Assembly: GCF_014203275.1 (NCBI RefSeq)
Contig: NZ_JACHIP010000001.1
Span: 248,001 to 312,000, forward strand
Length of the DNA: 64,000 bases
DNA from: Granulicella aggregans
Lineage (GTDB): Bacteria; Acidobacteriota; Terriglobia; Terriglobales; Acidobacteriaceae
Direction: 5' to 3'
Positions 56,865-64,000 of the stretch are shown here, in pieces. Both the position numbers and the translations under genes were made by a program. The notes beneath the pieces were generated by a model that ran no database searches, was not told the origin of the DNA, and saw only the letters and a program-made list of their open reading frames with translations. The number at the start of each line of letters is the position of its first letter. The stretch's first letter is position 1.

Positions 56865-57794
56865 TTAAGAAGGCTTCTTGTAGTCTCCTGACGAACTGCC
56901 TGAAGGGCAATCCATCTTCTGCTGCCACACTGTCTTTGCGCTGTGGTCGAGGTAGATCGACTGCGTCCCCTGCTTCGCTGCGACCAGGCCATCTGTAAAG
57001 GAATCCATCTCGTCGTACTTTGGCGGCATGATCACCTTGCCTGCCGGGTCGATGAGCCCCCACTTGCCATCCATCCTGACGGGGCAAACGCCTTCGCTGA
57101 ACTCGCCGGTCTTCTCCCAGGTGGGTTCCAGTGCGACCGAACCGTCCTTGCGCAGAAAGCCCCACTTAGGACCGGCAGCGAAGGCCGCAAGACCGGAGTT
57201 GAAGCTGGCGGCGAGGTCATGCTCGAACGGGATCACTGTCTCGCCCTTCTTGTCGATGTAACCCCACTTGCCGCCAAGCTTCACCGGGGCGACGCCTTCG
57301 TTGTATCCGTTCGCGCCATCGTACTTCGGCGCAATCGCCATTTCGCCGTTGGCATCGATATATCCCCATTTACCGTGCAGCGTGACGCGCGCCCGATCAT
57401 CCTGAAAGCTGCGTGCGAGTTCGAAGCGGGCAGGAAAGGCATACTTCCCATCGGGACGGATGAAGCCCCACTCACTGCCCTTGCGGACTGGGCTGATCCC
57501 GGAGTGGAAGTTACGGGCCTCGTCGAAGCGCGGGGTGACGACCACCTTGCCCTTCCGATCGATGTAGCCCCAGCGGTTTTCGACGCGCACAGCAGCGAGA
57601 TCGCTGGCGAAGCCGAAGACGGCGTCATACCTGGCCGGGAGCTTCATCTGTCCTTCCTGATTGATGAATCCCCAACGGCCACAGACGTTCACAGCGTAAA
57701 GGTTCTTTCGTTTGCCTTCAGCGAAGGAGAGGCCGGGCATAAGGCTGACAGCGGATGCGAGTTGTACGAAACGGCGGCGGGAAAGCGAAGTCAT
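56865..57794 (-). CDS. Tat-exported WG-repeat protein (first copy)
   Basis: The 309-residue protein begins with a Tat-like signal LSRRRFVQLAS (residues 4-14) and has seven WG repeats (for example CGRWGFINQEGQMKLPARYD; LGGKWGYIDKKGETVIPFEH). It aligns with the next gene over its entire length, showing a tandem duplication. GGAGAA is upstream of ATG 57794. It starts 51 bases after the TonB-dependent receptor stop, so receptor and WG proteins are likely one unit. Confidence 0.88.
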   Translation of the reverse strand: MTSLSRRRFVQLASAVSLMPGLSFAEGKRKNLYAVNVCGRWGFINQEGQMKLPARYDAVFGFASDLAAVRVENRWGYIDRKGKVVVTPRFDEARNFHSGISPVRKGSEWGFIRPDGKYAFPARFELARSFQDDRARVTLHGKWGYIDANGEMAIAPKYDGANGYNEGVAPVKLGGKWGYIDKKGETVIPFEHDLAASFNSGLAAFAAGPKWGFLRKDGSVALEPTWEKTGEFSEGVCPVRMDGKWGLIDPAGKVIMPPKYDEMDSFTDGLVAAKQGTQSIYLDHSAKTVWQQKMDCPSGSSSGDYKKPS

Positions 57795-57845
57795 GAACAG
57801 AGGTTCTCCTTGGTGTCGACGTGCGGATAAGGTTTTATCGGATGA

Positions 57846-60836
57846 CTAATAGCTGAGGCGGACGCTGAGCTGAAACACACGCTGCGTGCCGGTTCCTGTG
57901 GCACCTGGCGTCAGCTGCGTCGTAATCTGGCCGAAGTTCGACGCAGAGACGTTGGTGGCCGGCAGCCCGTATTCTGCGTGGTTGAAGATGTTGAAGCCGT
58001 CAGCACGAAACTTGAACGCAAAACGATCGCCGGTAAAGAGGTTCTTCTCAAGCGACGTGTCGATCTGCCATGTGCCCGGCGCGCGCAGCAGATTTCTTGG
58101 TGCATTGCCGAAAGTGCCTGCGGCAGGTGCTGTGAAAGCGGCAGCGTTGATCCAATGCTGCGGAGAGCGGCCTTGAGCCGGAAGGAGGGAGACGCCGGGG
58201 ACAAGGTTTGGTCTCTGCGGCGAGGTCGAGTTTCCATCGGGAATGGAAGCGGCGCTGCGCGAGATAGTTACGTTAAGCGGCAGGCCTGTGCGGGCCAGAC
58301 CAATTCCGCTCAACTGCCATCCACCCAACACCTGGCTTGCAACTCCGTGGTTGAGATAGGTGCGACCGTGACCGAAGGGCAGTTCATAGATAGCGCTTGC
58401 CGTGAAGTTGGAGCGGATGTCCTGATCACTGCTCGCGCGTTCGCAGATGCGGCAGGCGACGTTCTCTGGATAGTCCTGCTCGCCTCCGCCGGTCGATCCG
58501 TCGTTGGTAGAGTGCGACCAAAGATAGGTGGCCGCGAAGTATAGGCCAGAGGAGAACTGCCGGCTGAGAGCGGCGGTCAGACCGGCAAAGTTCGCGTTGT
58601 TGCCCATCTTCTTGAAGTCGACCTGGCCGAACGCTGGCAGCGGACGTGTCTTCGTCACCGGATCGAGAACGTTGAGGTAAGTGCGAGAAGGCAGGTGCGC
58701 TCCATGGCTCCCGATGTAGCCGATATCTGTGAGGATCTGGAAGGGCATCTTCTGTTGCACGGAGAATCCCCACTGGTTGATCTGCTCATTGACGCGGCCG
58801 CGATAGAGGCCACGCGGAGCACTCGCGATCGTCGCCCCGAGTGCCAGGAACGGATTGACCGGATAGCTCAATCCCGGAATCTGTGCACTGGTTAGAGCAA
58901 GACGAGAGGTCAGGTTATTCAACGGTCCTGTCAGGTCGCCCAGTTGTCCTTCACCGAAGTAAAGACCATAGCCTCCACGCAGAACTGTCCGATCATGCAG
59001 GAACGCAGGGGCCCAGGTGGCCGCGACCCGAGGCCCGATGTCCTTGGGGTCAGAGTTATAGAAGGAGCTGCCCGACGTGCAGAAACCTCCGCAGGTAAGC
59101 GGATCGAAGGGCAAGTCGCGGCCATGCACCTCGTTGAAGACTCCGAAGTAGTCGTACCGCAGGCCAAGGCTGAGCGTAATGTTTGGCCGCAGCTTGTACT
59201 GGTCCTGCACGAAGAGGTTGTACTCCGTCTTCCGTACGCCCTCGGTTGGAACTGCCGCTAATACGTTCGCGGCGTCCATTGCATTCGCAGCGAACTTCGC
59301 AATGCTTGTGTAGGAGAACTGTGTTTCGGCAGAATTGCCGAGATTGATCTCGACCCGCCGCAATCCCCCGCCGAACGAAAGGCTGCTGCGCCCGAACGAC
59401 CAGGAGGTCGTATCGCCGAACGAGTAGGCAGTCGAATTCTGTATCTGGTAGAGGTTGTCGTGGAGTGTGGTGAAGCCCGTGACCGCCAGTTGTGTCGTCG
59501 TCGGACCAACATTCTGCGTCGTGTAAGGAGTGCGATTCACGGAGATCTTTGCGTCGCTCAAGAGCGTCGGGAAGAACGTGTGCTGCACCGAGACCACGCC
59601 GTTCTTAGGGCTGTTCTGCGTACTGATGGAGTCGAGAAGAGTCCCTGTGCCATCGCCGTTCGGAGCGACAACACGCCCCTGGTCGAAGTTCACTCGAACG
59701 AAGGCAGAGGTCTTAGGGCTGAACTGCTGGTCGAGTCGAAAGAGACCGAAGTCTTCGCTCTGGGTCAGATTGCCGGAGCCGGTCCAGTTATAGACGTTTG
59801 CATTGGTCGTGCTCTGCGTCTGGCCGGTGGGATAAGCCTTGAGGAGCGGGGCAATTGCGGGTGTGCTCTGGATTGTCTGCTGGAGGAACGCGGGGCTCGG
59901 AACGAAGCCGGTTAGTGGCGTGCTCACGCGCTGGCGCAGACCTTCGTAGTTGAGAAAGAAGAAGGTGTGGTCCTTCACAATTGGACCGCCGAAGCTGCCG
60001 CCGAACTGGTTGAGGCGAAGCGGTAACTGGCGGGTGGAGAACAAGGCACGCGCATTCAGTCTGTCGTTGCGCAGAAACTCGTAGACGCTACCGTGAAATT
60101 GATTCGAGCCGGTGCGTGAGACGACATCGCCCTGGCCGCCACCGGTTCCACCGAACTCCGCCGAATAGAGCGCTGAGTTTACACGGAACTCGGCGATCGA
60201 CTCGGAAGAGATCTGGATACGCAGATCGGATTTCTCCGACTGCCGCAGAATTCCGGTCGCATCCACACCATCGAACATGATCTTGTTGTCGTCCAGTCCG
60301 TGGCCCGCGAAGCGAATGCTGGTCTGGTTTCCGCTACCGGTGTTGATCGCTCCGGGAGCAAGAATCATTAGCCCCGCCCAGTTGCGTCCGTTGATGGGGA
60401 GGTTCTGCACCTGCTCGTGCCCGATGACCCCGCCCGTTGCCGCGCTCTCCTCGTCAAGCGTGGCGGTCGAAGCCGAGACGCTGACACTCTGTTCGGAGGC
60501 GACCCCCAGCTGCACATCCACGGTACGGGTGTCGCCCACCGTAAGGGCGACCTTGTCGATCTTCTTCGCAGCGAAACCGCTACCAGTCGCTGTGATCGTG
60601 CATTGGCCAAGCGGCAGCCCAGGGAGCACATACTCCCCGGCGGCGCTGGTATGCACTGCCCGGGTGAACCCCGTGGCTGGAATAAGCACCTGCACCTCGG
60701 CCCCGGGAACAGCCGCTCCCGTCGAATCGGTCACGGTGCCCTTCAAGGTCGCCCGATCAAGCTGCGCGTGCAGAGGAAGAGTCATCAGAGCGACAAGGAA
60801 GAATGAGAAAGACAAAAGCCTACGGCGAGCGTTCAC
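57846..60836 (-). CDS. TonB-dependent receptor (Oar-like)
   Basis: The 996-residue outer-membrane receptor has a signal peptide (to LHAQL), a CarboxypepD_reg domain (LKGTVTDSTGAAVPGAEVQV), a plug (LPINGRNWAGLMILAPGAI; SIAEFRVNSALYSAEFGG) and a barrel ending QLSVRLSY. Start is GTG 60836, supported by AGGAG 8 bases upstream; a longer in-frame start at 60923 precedes the signal peptide. It is divergent from a two-component system and followed by two WG-repeat genes. It likely transports an unknown ligand across the outer membrane. Confidence 0.92.
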   Translation of the reverse strand: MNARRRLLSFSFFLVALMTLPLHAQLDRATLKGTVTDSTGAAVPGAEVQVLIPATGFTRAVHTSAAGEYVLPGLPLGQCTITATGSGFAAKKIDKVALTVGDTRTVDVQLGVASEQSVSVSASTATLDEESAATGGVIGHEQVQNLPINGRNWAGLMILAPGAINTGSGNQTSIRFAGHGLDDNKIMFDGVDATGILRQSEKSDLRIQISSESIAEFRVNSALYSAEFGGTGGGQGDVVSRTGSNQFHGSVYEFLRNDRLNARALFSTRQLPLRLNQFGGSFGGPIVKDHTFFFLNYEGLRQRVSTPLTGFVPSPAFLQQTIQSTPAIAPLLKAYPTGQTQSTTNANVYNWTGSGNLTQSEDFGLFRLDQQFSPKTSAFVRVNFDQGRVVAPNGDGTGTLLDSISTQNSPKNGVVSVQHTFFPTLLSDAKISVNRTPYTTQNVGPTTTQLAVTGFTTLHDNLYQIQNSTAYSFGDTTSWSFGRSSLSFGGGLRRVEINLGNSAETQFSYTSIAKFAANAMDAANVLAAVPTEGVRKTEYNLFVQDQYKLRPNITLSLGLRYDYFGVFNEVHGRDLPFDPLTCGGFCTSGSSFYNSDPKDIGPRVAATWAPAFLHDRTVLRGGYGLYFGEGQLGDLTGPLNNLTSRLALTSAQIPGLSYPVNPFLALGATIASAPRGLYRGRVNEQINQWGFSVQQKMPFQILTDIGYIGSHGAHLPSRTYLNVLDPVTKTRPLPAFGQVDFKKMGNNANFAGLTAALSRQFSSGLYFAATYLWSHSTNDGSTGGGEQDYPENVACRICERASSDQDIRSNFTASAIYELPFGHGRTYLNHGVASQVLGGWQLSGIGLARTGLPLNVTISRSAASIPDGNSTSPQRPNLVPGVSLLPAQGRSPQHWINAAAFTAPAAGTFGNAPRNLLRAPGTWQIDTSLEKNLFTGDRFAFKFRADGFNIFNHAEYGLPATNVSASNFGQITTQLTPGATGTGTQRVFQLSVRLSY

Positions 60837-60962
60837 GATTCGAACTCCTGATCGATGCAGCTTGAAGCTGGTTACCCTTGCGGGTAGAAGGAAAGATGGC
60901 GTCGCTCTTAACACGAGACCCATCTCTGGAAGTCTTTCGATAACTGGAGAGTAGGCGAGCTG

Positions 60963-60980
60963 TCTAAAGGCAATCTAAAG
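60963..60980 (+). promoter_or_regulatory. candidate OmpR/PhoB-type binding site (heptamer direct repeat)
   Basis: TCTAAAG occurs at 60963-60969 and 60974-60980, i.e. two heptamers with an 11-base period, the classic layout for winged-helix response regulators of the OmpR family. The site lies between the TonB-receptor start and the response regulator start at 61029. Confidence 0.5.
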
Positions 60981-61028
60981 ATTCGCCCCTGTAACCCGAT
61001 ATTCACAGTCCACCCATACGCTTCGGGA

Positions 61029-61706
61029 ATGCGCGTCCTGATTGTTGAAGACAAAGTGCGGATGGCGAATCTGCTGCAACGCGCAGTCGAACGCGCGGGC
61101 TATTCGACCGTCGTCGCTCACGACGGGGAAGCTGCTCTCAATCTCGCCACCGACTACCGTCTCGATGCCATGATCCTTGATGTACTGCTTCCCAGGATGA
61201 ATGGCTACACCGTGCTGGAACATCTTCGCCGCGATGACAACAAGGTACCGGTCATCATGCTGACTGCCCGTGACAGCAATGAAGATATTGTTCGAGGCCT
61301 CGATCTCGGAGCAGATGACTACCTCACGAAGCCGTTCGACTTGAGCGTCCTATTGGCCCGGTTGAGAGCGCTCACCCGGCGAGCACCCGATCTTCATCCC
61401 AGGAACCTCCGCATAGGGAACCTCGAACTTCGCAGCGATACGCGCAGCGTCGCGGTTGGAGATCAGTCAATCTCTCTGACCCCGACGGAGTTCGCCTTGC
61501 TCGAAGTCCTGATGCAGCGTGCTGGCCACGTCGTGCCCAAAGATACTCTCGCAGAGATAGGTTGGAGGATGGACTCAAACTTCAGTGAAAGCACTCTCTA
61601 CGTCTTCATGGGATCCCTGCGAGCCAAGATCCACTCCGATCAACCGACGGCATCTCTCCATACCGTGCGCGGGGTCGGGTACATGCTGAAGACGGTGAGC
61701 CCCTGA
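61029..61706 (+). CDS. OmpR-family response regulator
   Basis: The 225-residue regulator has a receiver domain with phosphoacceptor D51 (ILDVLLPRMNGY), acidic pair E7/D8, T79 in MLTARD and K101 in YLTKPF, followed by an OmpR-type winged helix (TPTEFALLEVLMQRAGHVV; VFMGSLRAKI; TVRGVGYML). It is directly followed by its sensor kinase, with overlapping stop/start. It likely controls the divergent TonB-receptor operon and itself. Confidence 0.95.
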   Translation: MRVLIVEDKVRMANLLQRAVERAGYSTVVAHDGEAALNLATDYRLDAMILDVLLPRMNGYTVLEHLRRDDNKVPVIMLTARDSNEDIVRGLDLGADDYLTKPFDLSVLLARLRALTRRAPDLHPRNLRIGNLELRSDTRSVAVGDQSISLTPTEFALLEVLMQRAGHVVPKDTLAEIGWRMDSNFSESTLYVFMGSLRAKIHSDQPTASLHTVRGVGYMLKTVSP

Positions 61707-63121
61707 CCCGGAGCTTCTCAATCAGCCTGCGGCTCACTACCTGGTATGCCGCAATCTTATGCCTGGGACTTATGATCTTCGGCGCGGTGATGTGGTTCGT
61801 TCTGGCCGGCAGCTTGCTTGCATGGAAAGATCGCACACTGGGCATGCGCGCCTCGCGGGTAGAAGCGCTGTTGAGCTCTCTACCGGATCAGCGCATCGAT
61901 ATGCTGAATCTCCGGCTCGACGAACTGGTAGGAATTCTGCCCGAAGGCCAGCTGATTCAGATCTTCAACAAGGACGGAAAGCTGCTCTTTCCGATGGCAG
62001 CTTCTCCTGCGACAGAAGTTCTTGGATCGACGCCGTGCGCCTTGCCGTACATGCATACCATCCGGGTAGGGAAAGACGAATATCGCCAGCTGTGCCACCC
62101 AGTGGCCTATGGCGGTGCACCGGCTTATTTAGGAGCCTCCTCGACCATGCTTGAAGACAAGATACTTCTCGACACCTTTACCTCTGCTTTGTGCAAGATG
62201 ATCCCCGTGATTCTTCTTGTGTCAGGTGTTGGCGGTTACTGGCTAGGCCGGCGCGCTCTGCGACCCATCAACAGCCTGATCACCGAGGCACAAAACATCT
62301 CGACCAGCGACCTCTCCCGCCGGCTGCCGGTGCCAGCGGCCAACGATGAACTGCGTCAGCTCGCCATTGAGTGGAATAGTCTTCTGGCGAGAATTCAGAC
62401 CACGCTTTCGAGGATTACGCAGTTCACCGCCGATGCCTCACACGAGCTCCGCAGCCCCATCGCCTACATTCGAACGACCGCCGAGTACAGTCTCGCGAAT
62501 CCTGGTCTCGACGGGGAGACCCGCGAGGCCCTGCTTGAGATCGTCGACGAGACCCGCAGCACAAGTGACCTGCTCGATAACCTGCTTACCCTCGCCCGTG
62601 CCGACGCCGACTACGTCTTCGTTGAAGCGGACGAATGCGATGTGGAACCCGCGATCCAGGAAGTATGTGCGAGATTTGAGCCTCTAGCGAGAGACAAACA
62701 ACAAAATCTCCATTGGGAGATCGCGGAAGATGTAGGTCCGGTCCTACGCATGAACGCGTTTCATCTTCGCCGCCTGCTTACCATCTTGCTGGACAACGCC
62801 ATCAAGTTCACCGGCGCCGGCGGCAACATCGTTGTCCGTTACGATACGACCGCCGGTGCACGGCTTCAGGTAGCGGATGACGGGATCGGGATCGCGGCTG
62901 GCGACTTGCCTAAGGTCTTCGATCGCTTCTACCGCGTAGACGCGGCTCGTTCTGACACGCGCGATGGTGTCGGGCTTGGGCTATCTATAGCCAAATGGAT
63001 CGCCGAACTTTACCTTGGCACCCTCACCATCGAAAGCCAAGCGAACAAGGGTACGGTTGTCACATTTCACCTTCCCAGCTTCGATCCGGGAGTGCCGTCC
63101 CGGCATACAGCCCGAAAATAA
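61703..63121 (+). CDS. membrane sensor histidine kinase, partner of the response regulator
   Basis: The protein has TM1 (about residues 10-40), a periplasmic loop, TM2 (about 165-185), HAMP (RRALRPINSLITEAQNI), HisKA with H247 in DASHELRSPIAYIRTT and HATPase motifs (LLDNAIKFTGAGG; DDGIGI; VFDRFYR; GVGLGLSIAKWI). The first ATG, at 61772, would cut off half of TM1 (SLRLTTWYAAILCLGL lies upstream). The frame is open farther upstream with no ATG, GTG or TTG nearby; a CTG at 61703 overlaps the regulator stop (CTGA) with GGTGAG before it and is the best candidate start. With it the product is 472 residues; from ATG 61772 it is 449. Confidence 0.9.
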   Translation: MTRSFSISLRLTTWYAAILCLGLMIFGAVMWFVLAGSLLAWKDRTLGMRASRVEALLSSLPDQRIDMLNLRLDELVGILPEGQLIQIFNKDGKLLFPMAASPATEVLGSTPCALPYMHTIRVGKDEYRQLCHPVAYGGAPAYLGASSTMLEDKILLDTFTSALCKMIPVILLVSGVGGYWLGRRALRPINSLITEAQNISTSDLSRRLPVPAANDELRQLAIEWNSLLARIQTTLSRITQFTADASHELRSPIAYIRTTAEYSLANPGLDGETREALLEIVDETRSTSDLLDNLLTLARADADYVFVEADECDVEPAIQEVCARFEPLARDKQQNLHWEIAEDVGPVLRMNAFHLRRLLTILLDNAIKFTGAGGNIVVRYDTTAGARLQVADDGIGIAAGDLPKVFDRFYRVDAARSDTRDGVGLGLSIAKWIAELYLGTLTIESQANKGTVVTFHLPSFDPGVPSRHTARK

Positions 63122-63231
63122 TCAGGTGCCATGGGACGCGTCAGGAGGGTACAAGCTATGTCTACTTGTGTTTGAACAATTGCGATATCCAGCTCCTTGT
63201 ACCCAGTTTCTATGACTACAACTGGTATCCA

Positions 63232-63621
63232 CTACCGTCTCGACTGCGGAATCCGACCCAAACGTGGATCGTGGCTCAGAATGAGATCACATGCGTGAAG
63301 GGCGTCTCGCTCGAACTCGGGATCATCGACCGGAAGGAGAAGCCAGTGACCGATTTTTCCGCCTAAGCCGTGAATAGAGCGAAGAGATGGCAAGTCCTGG
63401 TGAAGACCCACGTCCTTTGGATCAGTTCCTTGAGAAAGTACGAGCCAGACGCCGTTGTCCTGCGGATATTTTGCGTGATCCAGCAGCATCATGAAGAGGT
63501 GATTGCCGACATAGACGGCCCATCCGGAAAACATCCTGCGCACTTCTGGATTCAGGGATGCGAGGGCCTCTAAAACAAACGGATGAGACGGTCTCGGTTT
63601 CAGCTTGGCAGGACGCGACAT
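63232..63621 (-). CDS. TfoX/Sxy-like small protein
   Basis: The 129-residue soluble protein opens HPFVLEALASLNPEVRRMFSG and contains MFSGWAVYVGNHLFMMLLDH and PEFERDALHACDLILSHDPRLG, the pattern of small proteins annotated as TfoX/Sxy N-terminal-like. TfoX homologues act in competence regulation in gamma-proteobacteria; for this family no role is shown. The gene stands alone between the kinase and a TPR gene. Confidence 0.7.
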   Translation of the reverse strand: MSRPAKLKPRPSHPFVLEALASLNPEVRRMFSGWAVYVGNHLFMMLLDHAKYPQDNGVWLVLSQGTDPKDVGLHQDLPSLRSIHGLGGKIGHWLLLPVDDPEFERDALHACDLILSHDPRLGRIPQSRR

Positions 63622-63710
63622 CGCGATACGTGACCTCTATTTGTCGGGCGTCTTTGTCTATCGTCTATTTTCTATCATTGGAGTGACAAAGCCTTTGTGT
63701 GGACATTTCT

Positions 63711-64000
63711 TTACTCCGGGCCAAAAGGATTGGGAGCTTCCCTGGACGAATGCGTGCCTACGAGCTTTGCGCAGATAGCGAACTCGCGCTCTGCGAGGTC
63801 AGGCTTCGATAGCTTCTTATAAACCTGCGCCAGGCGAAAGTGGAGTGACGAGGTCTCCGGCGACAAGGCGACCGCCACTTCCAACTCGTGTTGAGCCTGG
63901 ACGAGATCGCCCTGCTGGACGTAGGCCTTCCCCAGTTCCTCGTGCATTCTGGGATTGGCGGGGAACAGAGTAACCGCCTCCTTCAAAAGATCCACGGCCT
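63711..64000 (-). CDS. tetratricopeptide-repeat protein, C-terminal part (truncated by window edge)
   Basis: The last 95 or so residues form about two TPR units (LFPANPRMHEELGKAYVQQG; ALSPETSSLHFRLAQVYKKL) and a short tail. The frame stays open to the end of the window, so the start lies outside; a GTG at 63995 is inside the repeat and is not a likely start. TPR arrays mediate protein contacts. Confidence 0.82.
   Translation of the reverse strand, partial: AVDLLKEAVTLFPANPRMHEELGKAYVQQGDLVQAQHELEVAVALSPETSSLHFRLAQVYKKLSKPDLAEREFAICAKLVGTHSSREAPNPFGPE

Noticed and set aside
62995..63366. Plus-strand frame overlapping the kinase end
   Set aside because: No ribosome site, overlaps the kinase in another frame and the TfoX-like gene on the other strand; no family features.

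Overview
The window looks like chromosomal DNA of an Acidobacteriota bacterium, probably of the Granulicella/Edaphobacter/Terriglobus group. This is inference from gene content: Oar-like TonB-dependent receptors with carboxypeptidase-regulatory domains, MBG/NHL secreted proteins, WG-repeat proteins, a tandem glycine riboswitch before gcvP, many dispersed palindromic repeats and very C-rich third codon positions. No phage, IS transposase, CRISPR array or rRNA gene was found.

Left part (about 1-38 kb) is mostly housekeeping and metabolism: a GT39 glycosyltransferase, a BrnT/BrnA toxin-antitoxin pair bracketed by near-identical 41-bp direct repeats, an AT-richer two-gene cassette (DUF488 protein plus unknown partner), an APC permease, glycogen synthase, rsmA, ssb, an exported amidohydrolase-amidohydrolase-small membrane protein-M14 peptidase operon, an SDR, a hydantoinase A/B pair divergent from an MFS transporter, a DnaJ-like/Sel1 pair, the riboswitch and gcvP, a Crp/Fnr regulator, proS, a class A PBP, and two orphan sensor kinases. 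This part carries at least five families of short dispersed repeats. One copy forms the N-terminus of an exported amidohydrolase and another is read in frame in an MFS loop.

A tRNA-Gly(GCC) and tRNA-Cys(GCA) pair sits at 38.3-38.6 kb. To its right (39-64 kb) I see no copy of those repeats, and the genes are mainly cell-envelope sensing and uptake systems. The most striking locus is a minus-strand operon (52420 down to 40859). It begins with one polypeptide joining an ECF sigma factor, a zinc-finger anti-sigma motif, a membrane span and a roughly 440-residue presumed periplasmic domain, followed by a TonB-dependent receptor, a putative lipoprotein and a large NHL/MBG protein. A second system (55.9-63.1 kb) pairs a TonB-dependent receptor and two Tat-type WG-repeat proteins with a divergent OmpR/HisKA two-component system. 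A heptamer direct repeat with 11-bp period lies between them.

The window ends with a TfoX/Sxy-like small protein and the C-terminus of a TPR protein that runs off the edge.
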